Of a DNA stretch of 64,000 nucleotides, positions 12,264 to 23,235 are shown one piece after another. How positions within the stretch are numbered: the first letter of the stretch is position 1; every line of letters begins with the position of its first letter. A program made the translations under genes and the position numbers. The stretch is taken from positions 29,452,501 through 29,516,500 of the forward strand of contig CM075675.1 in assembly GCA_037962975.1 (NCBI GenBank), read 5' to 3'. The notes beneath the pieces were generated by a model. The model saw only the letters and a program-made list of their open reading frames with translations. It was not told where the DNA came from and did no database searches. The stretch comes from Clitoria ternatea (taxonomy: Eukaryota; Streptophyta; Magnoliopsida; Fabales; Fabaceae).

Positions 12264-12444
12264 TCAAAAGACCCTAACGCACATTATCAAGAGAGAAAGC
12301 TGAACAAAGGCTGAGAGAGGAATGAAAGCTGGTTTTTTCATTAATTGTGTAAAGTGTACAGGTAGGCCCTTATATAGGCTGAGAAAAGAATAAAAGCTAA
12401 CTAGCTATTTTCTATTTTATTATTTTCTATTTGTGTGCCTATTA
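12264..12444 (-). repeat. 5' LTR of the copia element (181 bp)
   Basis: Full-length LTR. A TATA box (CCTATATAAGG in element orientation, about 12368-12378) sits in its centre and would drive the genomic RNA. Unlike the 3' LTR it keeps the 22 bases at 12333-12354. Confidence 0.93.
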
Positions 12445-12449
12445 ATTAG

Positions 12450-13556
12450 TGTATGGAATACGAATCACAACGCAAAGTATTTAATTGACATCATCAAATC
12501 ACTCGGTTTATTCTCCAATAATATATATATACAACAAGATAATTTAGCATAACACACTACCATACAACACATACTTGAAATTTCACCTTTTCATCATAAA
12601 ACCATTATCTAATTGCATAAAGGTTATTCCAACATCTAATTCCTAATTATCCCTAAATTAACAAACCCCTAATACGTATAAAACGTACCTGGAATCAATC
12701 CGACTCTGGTTTGTGCCTTCAAAGTTTAGAAACATAGCAATACCACTATAAAACACTTCCAGGCAGTGATACATCTTAAACAAAATTCCAAAATTACCAA
12801 TCAATTATTTTAGAGAATTATGATTCACATTCAACATATTCCAAGGTTAAATTAAAGAATCTAACATGGCTTAGAAACGTATTGGCCCACCAAAATATCG
12901 TTTTGCTTGCCGTCACCCTCTAAATTGGCTCCGAATATGAGGATTCGAATGCACTAGCTTCTAATGGCCTTCCAAGTTGCTGCTAACAGAATTTCAAGAG
13001 TGAAACGTAAACTTCAGGCCATGGTGTTTGCCCCAACTTCAGCCGTGAGGTAAAAGGTGAAAGGATCTTTAGGTTTTACCTTTTAAAGCTTCAAAACTAA
13101 GAACCTAACTCCGCAGCAACCACAGTGGCAGTACGAGAAACACCTAAAGAGAGGAGGATCATCAATCGCATGTTTCGTTCAATAGCACCCCTTAAGAGAA
13201 ATGGGAAAAGGTGTAACCTTAAGCTTACCTCATGTCAAAACTGAAGCAAAAGTAAGGTGGGTATTTGCACACTTAATGAGAGTAAGTTGGAGTAGGAGAA
13301 TGACAATAGAGGAATGCATGCATGATGGAGAGGAATGTTTAAGGTAGAAGAAAGAAGAAAAGGTTTCTGCCAAAACGGGAACATCATGCGTGAAAAGGAA
13401 AGAGCTAAAGTGAATTTTACATTTCCTTTAGAAAATGAGTGGGAAAATTCAGAATTTAACAATTAGTGTTTTTAATAATAATCTCCATTTTTTTGTAATC
13501 CCAATGTAATTAGTAGTAATTAATTTTTGGTATAATATTTAAGATTTAAGATGTTA
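12450..13556 (-). mobile_element. Old gypsy LTR fragment, right side of the copia insertion site
   Basis: Continuation of the sequence split by the copia element. It contains an inverted form of the landmark CCAGGTA plus AAATGTAT-type block (near 12670-12695) that recurs in every long gypsy LTR of this window. The region to 13460 is purine-rich, as are the other minus-orientation copies near their 5' ends. The end near 13550 (AGATGTTA) is degenerate. Confidence 0.4.
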
Positions 13557-14815
13557 AAATCACAAAACCCATTCTCACTCCCTTATCCTAGTTTTTAAAA
13601 CAATGTGCTGATTCACGAGTTCACTAATTTAACTTGACCCTCTCACAGTGTTTTAGAATTCCTTCTTCGTACGATATCGAAATTGAATGATTCTTTTTTT
13701 AATAATTTCTAAACTTATATATCTACAACTTTGATTAAGAGTCCAAAAGCTAATTCCTTATCCATTTTTCCAGCAATTTTTCTAAGTGTGCTCATCATAA
13801 ATTCGTTGTCACCTGAAACAGTTTTAGTAATCGGAACATTTCTCTCCCTCTCGGTATTGAATTTTCACGTGCTTTAACTTGTTTTGAAGAGGAAATACGG
13901 ATATAAAACTTTCATGTTGAGTGTTTTCTCTAATTCCCACTGTAACATTCTTAATTGTTGCCCGAGTTTCTGATTTTTCACCTTGACACCTCACAATTCC
14001 ACTCACCAATTGGACCAATCACCTTATGCCACTTGTGCCATGTGTCCATCCCTCATTAGACCTCCTATTCCACTCACACTCTGCCCAGAAACAAGCTCGG
14101 AGACCAAGCATTTGATTATGCCTTCATTCTTTCTCCCTAGCCATGTGCATTGTTCCATTTTTTTCTCTCTTGTTCTATTTTGTATTTTCCTCTCAAACAT
14201 TCTCATGTTTTTGCTTCAGCCTCAAACATAACCACCACCTAACTTTACCACTCTTACTTACTCCCTTTAAACATAAAAACGGAACAAAATCTTGGAATCT
14301 TATTTTCTCTTCTTGGTCGTAAGCTTCACTAGGTAATGGGACTTGCATGCTGATTTTTGGTGATGGATCTCGAGTATATATGGCCTTGCATGTCAGCTTA
14401 TAAGATTTTAACTCTTGACTTTGAGTGAGTTAGGTTCGGTGATGATGAATGGTGCATGTGATTTTGATGTCGTCCTTGGATTCCTTATATGCATGAATGC
14501 TTGTTTTGATTTTCCCTTAAAATTGCAAGGTTTTGCATAATGGTGATGTTGTGGTCGAGAGCAACCTAATGAGAAGATAATGATTATTTTGCTTCATAAT
14601 GCTTGCTTGATAATTTCATGGTGTTTAGGAAATTCATGCATGGTAATGACTTAGTGACTATGACTTATTAGATGGAGGGAAGTTGGTTTCCTTAATTGTT
14701 GACGTTGATTAAATTAATTCTATGGAGTTTGATTCTTAAAAGAAATTTTGTGTATGGTGGTTGTTGAGTTAAAACGTGAGAAACAAGGAAAAATATGAGA
14801 AATATTAAAATCAAA

Positions 14816-15121
14816 GTGTGTTAAAAGCTGTCAATTACAAGTGTTAAAAGTTGAAATTTAAGGTGTTATAAGTCTAAAACAAGTGTTAAAAACAGAGATA
14901 ATAGGTGTTAAAAGTCTGAAGCTAATAAAAATCATAAATCTATTGGTGTTAAAAGTCTGAACCAACAGGTGTTAAAGGGCTGGAATAATAGGTGTTAAAA
15001 GATGGTAGTAGGTGTTAAAACTGAACCAGACAGTGTTAAAAGCTATAATTTTAAAATTTAAAATTTAAAATTTTTAATAGGTGTAAAAATGGTCAAATTT
15101 TAGTGGTGTTAAAAACAGGTT
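14816..15121 (+). repeat. Dispersed GTGTTAAAAG repeat cluster
   Basis: About a dozen copies of (A/G)GTGTTAAAAG, spaced 18-45 bases apart with unrelated sequence between, some extended to GTGTTAAAAGTCTGAA. It lies near the 5' side of a gypsy LTR. Confidence 0.8.
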
Positions 15122-16141
15122 TTGGAGAAATGTTTAAGGCTGAATTTGTTATGTTAATCTTTGAGTAATAAATTTTCTTATGGTAATTTGGATCAAAAGG
15201 GAATTTTTATACGTTAACCATGGACTAATTAAGTTAAGTAAAGTTTATTGAATAATTCTATATAAGTATCTAAATGTTGAAGTTCTAGAAAGTTTTAAAC
15301 GAACTAAGAACTTTTAAGCAAAAAGGCTTTCGAATATTTAATCGCTTAAGAAAAAAAGAAAATTTTATAAAGGTTAAAGAGGAAACTTGATTTTAACCAA
15401 AAGGATACTAAAATAATTATTAAATTTTAGAATTTATGTGGAGTGGTTAATTAAATGTCAAAAATGTGATTCTAAAGTAGCGTGTAAATTATTAAAATAA
15501 TTATTGTTAATTTACAAGTTTCTAGCCTTGGAAACTAGAAATCGGTGATTGAATTGGAGTGCTCAAGGAGTGTTTCGAGCTTTAGAATCAAGGATTCTAG
15601 GTAGGGGGAGCATCTATATTTTAAATGTATAGATTATGAACAGATAGGTGTATATAGCGTTATCTATGAATTGTTTGATGTTCATAGAATTGATTGAAAT
15701 TATGTTGATTAGTTGTTATAATATATAATCCCCTCTTGTTATTTTGGTTATGATTGTTATGTTTTGGGTTCTGTTGATATATAAATAATTGATGAATTGA
15801 TGAGTTGACGATGAATTGCATTAGGTTGCAATGGTAACTGGTGTTATATGTTGATGGTGATTATTAAGCTTGAGGTAGCTTAGTGAATGTCGTGTTGTGA
15901 TTGGTTGTTGCATGCTATGCATAATTGATGTTGAGATGACAACCCTTGGTGATGGTAACCAGTGGTGGTCCCTGGCAATGGTAATCAGGAGGTTTGTGCA
16001 TAATTAATTGTTGTGGTTGCATAACATTACATATTCGGATGCGTACAGGACTGTAGGAGGCCTGTGATGCCGGCCAAGATGGGAGGGTGGCCTTTAGATA
16101 GGCACAGACCCTGTGGTGGTTTCCTTGGGATTTCCATAGCC

Positions 16142-16162
16142 GCCTTGGATTGGGTTCAAGGC
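16142..16162 (+). other. Conserved LTR hairpin (copy at 16.1 kb)
   Basis: GCCTTGGA and TTCAAGGC pair around a five-base loop with one G-T pair. The same place in other copies pairs with different bases: 29648-29667, 35573-35594, 38007-38023, 40714-40732 and 46067-46086. Confidence 0.55.
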
Positions 16163-18279
16163 CAACCCGCAACACCTGAGTTGAGTTGTCGCTGTCATTA
16201 AGAGTGATTAGTGTTGCATTATGGGTGAGCGGTTCGGTACCGGTAAAAATAGAATGGATTATGTGTTGTAAAAATTTATACACCGCAGTGTAATTTCCAT
16301 CATTAGAGTCGAATTCGCATGCATATGCACTTGCATATAAATATTGTGATTTAAATGTTATAGGATAGCTTATAGTGTATATTGATTGTAGTTGGTCAAA
16401 TTCGAGGTAATATATATATGCTTACCCCTAAGTTGTCATTTTTCAGTGAATGTGGACCAAGGCGATGCTTGGTAATTACTCGGTTGGAAGTGTTGTGGTC
16501 TTTTGGTATGGTATTGTCTTGACCGGCTCTTTAGATACTTATTATATATGTTTTGATTTAGTGAAAATAGGTAGCTAATAACTTCCCTAGAGGTTTAGTA
16601 GTCGTCATGGTTCCTAAATACTTACGTTAAGGAGCTAGTAAATTAAAGGTCTATTATGCTATCGAATTATACATTTCGCCCAGGAAGTGCCTTGGGATTC
16701 ACATAGCAATACCATATGTGTTTTGAGGCTTCCGTGTGATCTGAATTACTCGTAAAAAATCGTTAAAATTGGAAAAAAATTCCCCATGTTTTTGTTAAAA
16801 GGGTGTCTCAATATTGTCAAATTAATTAAAATGGTTGTGAATTTGATAATGAAAAATATGAATGATGAATAATGATGATTATGTTGATGTTAATGCATGG
16901 TGATGGTAACCATGTTAGGAACGTTATGTTGTTATGAAATTCTTGATGATGATAATCAAGTGGTAATCATTGGTGATGTTAATCATAAGGTTTTATTAAT
17001 GTTATTGATGTATGACTTAGCATTTACATAAAACTGCTCATAGAATGTAGGGGTCTTGTGGGGAGACCCAGATGGAAGGGCAGCGTGATGGTAAGGCACA
17101 AACCCTAAGAGGATTCCTTAAGGATCCATGGATGATTTAGAATGAGATTCTAGATGAAGACGGTAACCTTGAGTTGTACATAGTCACTTGGAGTAACGGG
17201 GTTACGAATGGACATGCGGTTTGGTATCAGTAAAAATATGAATATATGTTGAATTTTAAATACTGCAGTATATCTCATCATTATCCATATGCATATGCAT
17301 TAGGATGGTAACATTGAGCTAGGTGAACTGCAATGCAGTGGAGGATGATTGTTGTTATGAGCAACTATGTGTGTGTGTATTATGGTTGAATTATATGACA
17401 ATGTTATGAATATAATGCATTGTGATGTGAATTGACTGGAATAATAAGTAAATGTGTGATCCAGTCAATATTTATCATTTAATATATAGTTGCTCACCTG
17501 CTATTATTTTTGTATTACAAGAATTTCGTAGAGGGTGAAGATTGGTGAGAATAGGAAGGAATTGACAGTGCTAGAGGCATCTTGATGATTGTGTACATAA
17601 ACTTATAGTTTTGGTTAGAATGGTAGCGTATATGTCTTAGTCGACACTGCTTGAACTGTTAGTGGATTAAGTAGTCGGTAGTTGGCTCACTGGAGGACGT
17701 ATATAGTGTTTTAAGATGTATATGAATTGTATAAAGGATTGTAAACACTAATGATGATAGTGAATATAATGATGCCATGGATGGATCCATGTGCAATATG
17801 CATATATAGGTGTATATGATTTTGTGATGGATTATGTGAATCCATATGAACTATGATGTCCAGGAATTGTGTTTGATTCATTATATTGAGTAACACATTG
17901 CAATTAGCATATTGGCATGTTATTAGGTGTGAATGTATGTTTAGTATGTGAAATTTGTGCATAAACTAAGTGGATATGCATAATAATGTAGATGTTGATA
18001 AAATGCATAAAGGAATGGATGGACAAGTCCTAAATGAGTGTGTTGAGGTGTGTATGGTGTGCTTTTGGTGCCAAAGCTTCTGATTTGTGATTTCACACGT
18101 TGGGTAAAATGCTCATTGCTGGTTAAAAGCTTCTGACACATGTGAAATCCAATTTTGTAGGTATTTTGGCACGGGACTTGGACCATTAATGACATGTACT
18201 AGCTCTTAATTTTGGTTTTTTTTGGATGAGGTTTGGTTAGTTTGGCCCCATGTGTAAATTGAACCTTTTAAAGAAAATG

Positions 18280-18835
18280 CGCATTTTCTGTCATTTCTGG
18301 AAATTCTCCATATGACAGATCTGCATAATGTTGTACCGAGACTTCTTTGTGTTAAATCGGCTCTCCCACTTTCATAAAAGTTATAGGTATCCAAGTTTTA
18401 AAGGTATACCAATTAGGTTCACCTTAATCAGAGTTTTGTAGCTCAAGTTATGTGTAAAATAGTCTTGCACGTCCTTGTTAAAAATTCACCGCATGACAGA
18501 TCTGTATAATGTTACACTAGGAATAATCTAGGATGAATTAGTCTTTCTTTCCCTCATAAAAGTTGTAGATATCTGAGCTACAGAGATGTACCAATTGAAT
18601 TCACCTCAATCAGAGTTTTGTAGATCAAGTTCAACGCAAAATGCTCCAACATGCTCGTGCTATAAATTCTCCACATGGTAGATTTGTGTAATGTTACATT
18701 GGGAATAATTTAGGCTAAATTAGCCTTCATTTTCTGCATAAAATTTATAGGTTTTTGAGCTACGAAAATGTACCAATTGGATTTACATCGATCGAAGTTT
18801 TATACCTCAAGTTATGCGCAAAATACCAAATCTTA
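18280..18835 (+). repeat. Three diverged tandem units of about 180 bp
   Basis: Units start near 18280, 18461 and 18643. Each contains ATGACAGATCT- or ATGGTAGATTT-like sequence, TAATGTT, CATAAAAnTTnTAG, a GTACCAATTGnATT-type block and an AGTTTTGTAG...CAAGTTATGnGCAAAAT end. Part of the 3' side of a gypsy LTR. Confidence 0.75.
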
Positions 18836-19744
18836 TATACAAAAAAAAAAAGAACTCTAAGAAATTTAGGGAATTTCTTTTAGTCCATTATTTGACTTAA
18901 GGTGTCATCTGATTATAAGTAAATTTTAAAAGATTTTTTGTTTTTAAATATAAACAAAAACATATTTTTTAATATCATTCAATACTTTTATACCAGAAAT
19001 ACCCTTATTAAAAATTATTTCCGAATCAATAAAATAATTTTTTAAAATCGCATTGAAAAGATACAATGTTTCAAGACGGTGGTTGTGTCACAATTTACTA
19101 TAAGATGATTAACGTTATATTCTTCTCCTATCCTTAATTTTTGTTCAAATTTAGAGTATAAATCAATTTTTTTTAAAAATATTATCAAACACCTCAGAAA
19201 ATAAAGCTTGAGGCCATGTTGAAAACCCAAAGGACGTAGGTTATTCAATGCAAGGGTACATGAATGTAGGTATATGCAATTATACGTGGGAAACATAAAA
19301 TGTTAATTTATTATTTTTATAATTAAAAGCAAGAACATTTTTGGAAAATAAACCAAATACTTGATATAATTAATATGGATAACTACAATTTTTAATTTGT
19401 GTAAAATTTGTTTGATATATTTATAAATAAAATGAGAGGAAGTTTTTTTTTCCTTTTTTAAATGTTTTCTTTCTTATCCATTTTTTACATCACTCGTTTT
19501 TCATATAACATTTCCCCCCCTTTTTTTTTCTTTAAAGGCACATCCTAAAAAAAATCAAATATATACTAATTGATACTATTATAACAATTTTATGTCACAT
19601 TTAAGTGTGAATGTTTTATTTGAGTATTATGAAGGGGATACAAATTTAAAGATTTGTTCATAAAAAATATTTTGAGTAATTTTTTTATTACCAAAAAATG
19701 TTTTTTGTCACAATAATTAATAAAAATACAAAGGAAAGTTTTTT
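18836..19744. other. AT-rich spacer
   Basis: Homopolymer-rich sequence with no coding frame. The A-run and TTCACATCC junction near 19740 also occurs at 38850, marking the left edge of two related LTR copies. Confidence 0.5.
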
Positions 19745-20154
19745 CAAAAAAATTCACATCCATCCTAGGATATCCCCACATGACTCTACGGGTCTCTAAT
19801 AACATATCCTAGGCTTGGGAGTTCCAAAATTGTCCAAAGAAATTTTTTGAGCACGTCGGTTCCTTGCACAGTGCCTAGTAATTTGTGTCAAATCGGAGTT
19901 ACACAACTCCAATCGAGATGAATCCAATTGGTACACATCTACAACATAAATACCTACAATTTCTATGCGGAAATTAAGGGCTAATTGTGCCCTTAAGACT
20001 ACCTAATTCACGAAATTGTAGAATCAGCCTAGCTGAAATATTCAGCCTGAACACCCTAAAGTATTTTGAGCATAACTCGAGTTATCAACATTCGATTGAC
20101 GCAATTCCGGTGGCAAAACGATTGCATCAAAATTCTTTACAATTTTTCTGAAGG

Positions 20155-20325
20155 AAGCAAAAACTAAATCAGTCTCGCTTGAGCAAAAATTAGTTCGTTT
20201 AAGCAAGATTTTGACAGAAATCACCCATTTAACCCTCATTTGAGCGAGATTTGTCAAGAAAACATCCTCAAACTCATATATAAGCTCGCTCAAGCAAGAA
20301 TTGGTTCGCTTGAGCGAAAATATTA
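20155..20325. repeat. CGCTTGAGCGA motif cluster (copy 1)
   Basis: Five or six variants of the near-palindrome TCGCTTGAGCGA or its complement TCGCTCAAGCGA within 170 bases, separated by A-rich linkers ending in GACAGAAA- or AAGAAAAC-like sequence. Confidence 0.75.
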
Positions 20326-22345
20326 ACACTTAAACCTTAAAACCAACTTTCAACCTACCTATTTTGCCTATTTCAACATCAATTGCTACGAAACTTCATG
20401 GACACTATATTTTTCCCATTCTGGAGTTGTTGGCGCAATCCGTTTGCCAAAATTCCAAATATGTTTTGACCATTTCTAAACTATAAGATGCAACATAAGC
20501 TTCATTTCTCAATAGATTTGGTCAATTCTAAATCACACAAGTCTTAAATCATGTATATAACCTATTGGAACCATCCGAAGGTATCCAAACCTCACAGAAC
20601 ATAATATGGCCTATCTAGTTCCCAAATATGCATAAAATTCACTTGAAACCATTATATTTCAACTTCAAATCATCAATCCATATTTTAAATACACAATCAA
20701 CTCTAATGCAATGCATGTACAGTTCCTGCCCATATCAATCATGCAAATGCCTTAAGGCTCCAAATTACATTTCTTGAACATAATGGATCTCATGCACATT
20801 ATGGAACCATCCATGGTCACCACAATAAAATATTAACGTAATATATATCATCATCATATACATGGATTCAAAACATAATTTAGGCTTCCAGTGAAGCCGT
20901 CAACTACCTATGATCCACTACATAAGGTAATATATATACATATATCATCAAAATAACTAAATACAAAGAGCCGACCAAGGCTACATCACCAAAAGCTATA
21001 CAAGGTATATAGGAGTATATGTAAAGTGCCTCCCGCACAATCATGGTGAAATCTCACTAATCACCATCGTGATCCAATCCTACTAAAAAATAACCACATA
21101 ATAGGGGTGAACATATTATATGTTAAATGATAGTTATTGAGTCGGATCATAACTTATCCAATTCTATATCATAATTTTTCAATTATAATCACTGTCATTC
21201 AACAGAATCACAATCCATTAGATATTCTCAATATCAATCAATCCATAGGCTATCACATTCTCGAATACATGTCAATATACACATTCAAGCGGATCCAAAT
21301 AAACACATAATACAATGTAATGTTGCAACATAAAGGCTCTCAGCCATATTTCAAATGTTCTTAGCTCTCAACTAATTCGGCCGTTTTACTGGTACCAAAC
21401 CGTTTGCCCTTTCACGCAGCACAATCATTCTCAGCGACAACGGTAGTGTTGTAGGTTGGTCCCGAGTCTCATTCAATAGGCTTGCCTTACGTCCCACCCA
21501 AGGTCTTTTGTGGAATCCTCGAAACCACCAATATAGAAATCTCATTTCATATTTTTTTCATCCATAATAAGCATCTCATGCTATACAATATCATTCATCC
21601 AATCATTTGCTTGCATCTCATGCAATAGAATTACATTAATTCAATCAATTCATTACATCTCATGCAATATAATAACATCAATTCAATCACTTTGCTACAT
21701 CCCAAGTAATTTAATAATAATACCATAGACGAAATCTGTAACAGCCCTATTTTTTTATATTAAAATTTTGAAGAAATTAAATTATGGTTCTTTAGAACTT
21801 TTTAATCTACGTATTATTTATATTTTTTGGAAGTTTTTGAAATTTTTGAATTATTTTAATAAAATAATATATTTTAAATAATTTTAAATTCATATAAAGT
21901 GACTTAAAATTAAAAATATTTATAAGAAAGTGAATTTAAATTATAAGAAAATTTTTTAAAATCCATTTCAAGTAGACTTATCTAAAAATTATCGGTTTGA
22001 GAAAATCTTGCTTTTTTCCAATCGTTAAAAAATTAGGAACGTATCAATAAATTTTTATTAACAGAAAATTTTAGATTTTTAAAATTTAAACTTTATATTA
22101 CTTATTATAAAATTAGTGAGGACCGATATAATATCGCTAAATTTCAAAAAGGACTCATTTTGAATATTTAAAATATACCGAGTGAAAGGTTACTATTTGG
22201 CTTAATAATTCAGCCGATATTAACTATGCAAAACACTGTACATGTACAAAATTTTCAAAAGATGCACAGTAACCAGGATTTAAATTTCAGAAAATGCACA
22301 GTATTTTTATATTAAAATAATGAAATGTATAGTAATTTTCCTTCC

Positions 22346-22353
22346 TATAAATA
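22346..22353 (+). promoter_or_regulatory. TATA box of the solo LTR
   Basis: TATAAATA in the LTR, followed by a leader-like stretch and a possible splice donor (AAGGTAAGAA near 22480). It could in principle drive read-through transcription to the right. Confidence 0.55.
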
Positions 22354-22628
22354 CCGAAGGAATTCTTCTTTAGAATTCACAATTTCAGATTAAGTTTTCT
22401 TAATATAGTAGTGCTAGTGAGATAGTTGTGGAAGTAAGAGAGAGAAAATTTTTTTTGGAAGAAGGTTCTGCTAAAATTCTAAGGTAAGAATACGTCTCTC
22501 TTATATTTTTTAGAGTTATTTTCATATCGTTTTTAGAAATTTATTATTATACTGAAAATAATATTATTTTAAGTTACTATTCTGAATAGTAAAATACTAT
22601 TTCAATAGTAAATTACTATTTAAATAGT

Positions 22629-22790
22629 GAATTACTATTTACTGTTACTATTTACCTTTACTATTCACGTTTTACTATTTACCGTTACTATTCACGATTT
22701 ACTATTTACCATTACTATTCACGATTTACTATTTACCGTTACTATTCACGTTTTACTATTTACTATTACTATTCACTATTCACTATTCAA
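22629..22790 (+). repeat. 27-bp tandem repeat in the solo LTR
   Basis: About five and a half units of a 27-base sequence built from TTTACTATTTACCGTTACTA followed by TTCACG or TTCACT. The open frame through it is a nine-residue LLFT(V/I)TIH repeat and not a credible protein. Confidence 0.9.
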
Positions 22791-23087
22791 AATTTATCAT
22801 TTTTGCTTTAAGTAGTAATCTTAATTTTCATCTTATGCCTATACTGAAATAAGATTGGTATTAATATTTTTGAAAATCGGAGGCGCAAAGCAAACTCTCT
22901 TTTGGTAACAATTCAAAGTAAGAGGGAGTGAGATAAGAATATAATATGAAAAGACATATGAATAATGGAAGGAGTCCCCTACTCATTTTAAATTTAATAA
23001 TAATATTATTTTAAAATATTAACTCTTTAACTTAAAATTTATAATAAATTTTAAATTAAATATCTGATGTAACTAACTCTAACATAC

Positions 23088-23235
23088 CTATGCAAGGACC
23101 TGTACTTTTATAACCTATATGAACTAGACTATGCCTATGCAAGGACTTGGACCACTATGACCCATATGGACTGAACTATACCTATGCAAGGACTGGATTA
23201 TATGGACTTACATAGACCTATGTGAGGAATTGACC
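23088..23235 (+). repeat. Imperfect tandem repeats with CCTATGCAAGGAC core
   Basis: Three to four diverged units of about 50 bases, each with CCTATGCAAGGAC(C/T)(T/G)G and ATATG(A/G)AC(T/A) parts. Confidence 0.7.

Larger units (their letters stand above)
7779..12444 (-). mobile_element. Ty1/copia LTR retrotransposon, recent insertion, coding region broken
   Basis: Complete element of 4,666 bases in minus orientation, flanked by the 5-bp target duplication ATTAG (7774-7778 and 12445-12449). Order along the minus strand: 5' LTR (12264-12444), PBS, gag-pol with protease, integrase, reverse transcriptase and RNase H, PPT, then 3' LTR (7779-7937). The integrase-before-RT order makes it copia. The short LTRs and compact gag-pol resemble the Ale/Retrofit lineage, though I assign that only tentatively. 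The two LTRs look identical apart from one 22-base gap, so insertion is recent, yet gag-pol has a nonsense codon and a frameshift. It landed in older gypsy LTR sequence. Confidence 0.93.
13942..18835 (+). mobile_element. Long Ty3/gypsy LTR sequence, plus orientation, with internal duplication
   Basis: Starts with TGTAACATTC. Landmarks in order are CCAGGTA-type block then GGGGAGCA and TTTAAATGTATAGATTATGAA (about 15595-15640), a GC-rich hairpin block (16040-16165), a GGTTCGGTACCGGTAAAA block (16230-16250) and CATGCATATGCA (16318). A second, shorter pass through the same landmarks follows at 16890-17530, so two LTR segments are joined or internally duplicated. Internal tandem repeats occur at 14816-15121 and 18280-18835. 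No gag-pol frame is present. Confidence 0.5.

Noticed and set aside
22627..22815. Open frame with LLFTVTIH repeats
   Set aside because: Direct translation of a 27-bp tandem repeat in a solo LTR; no gene context.
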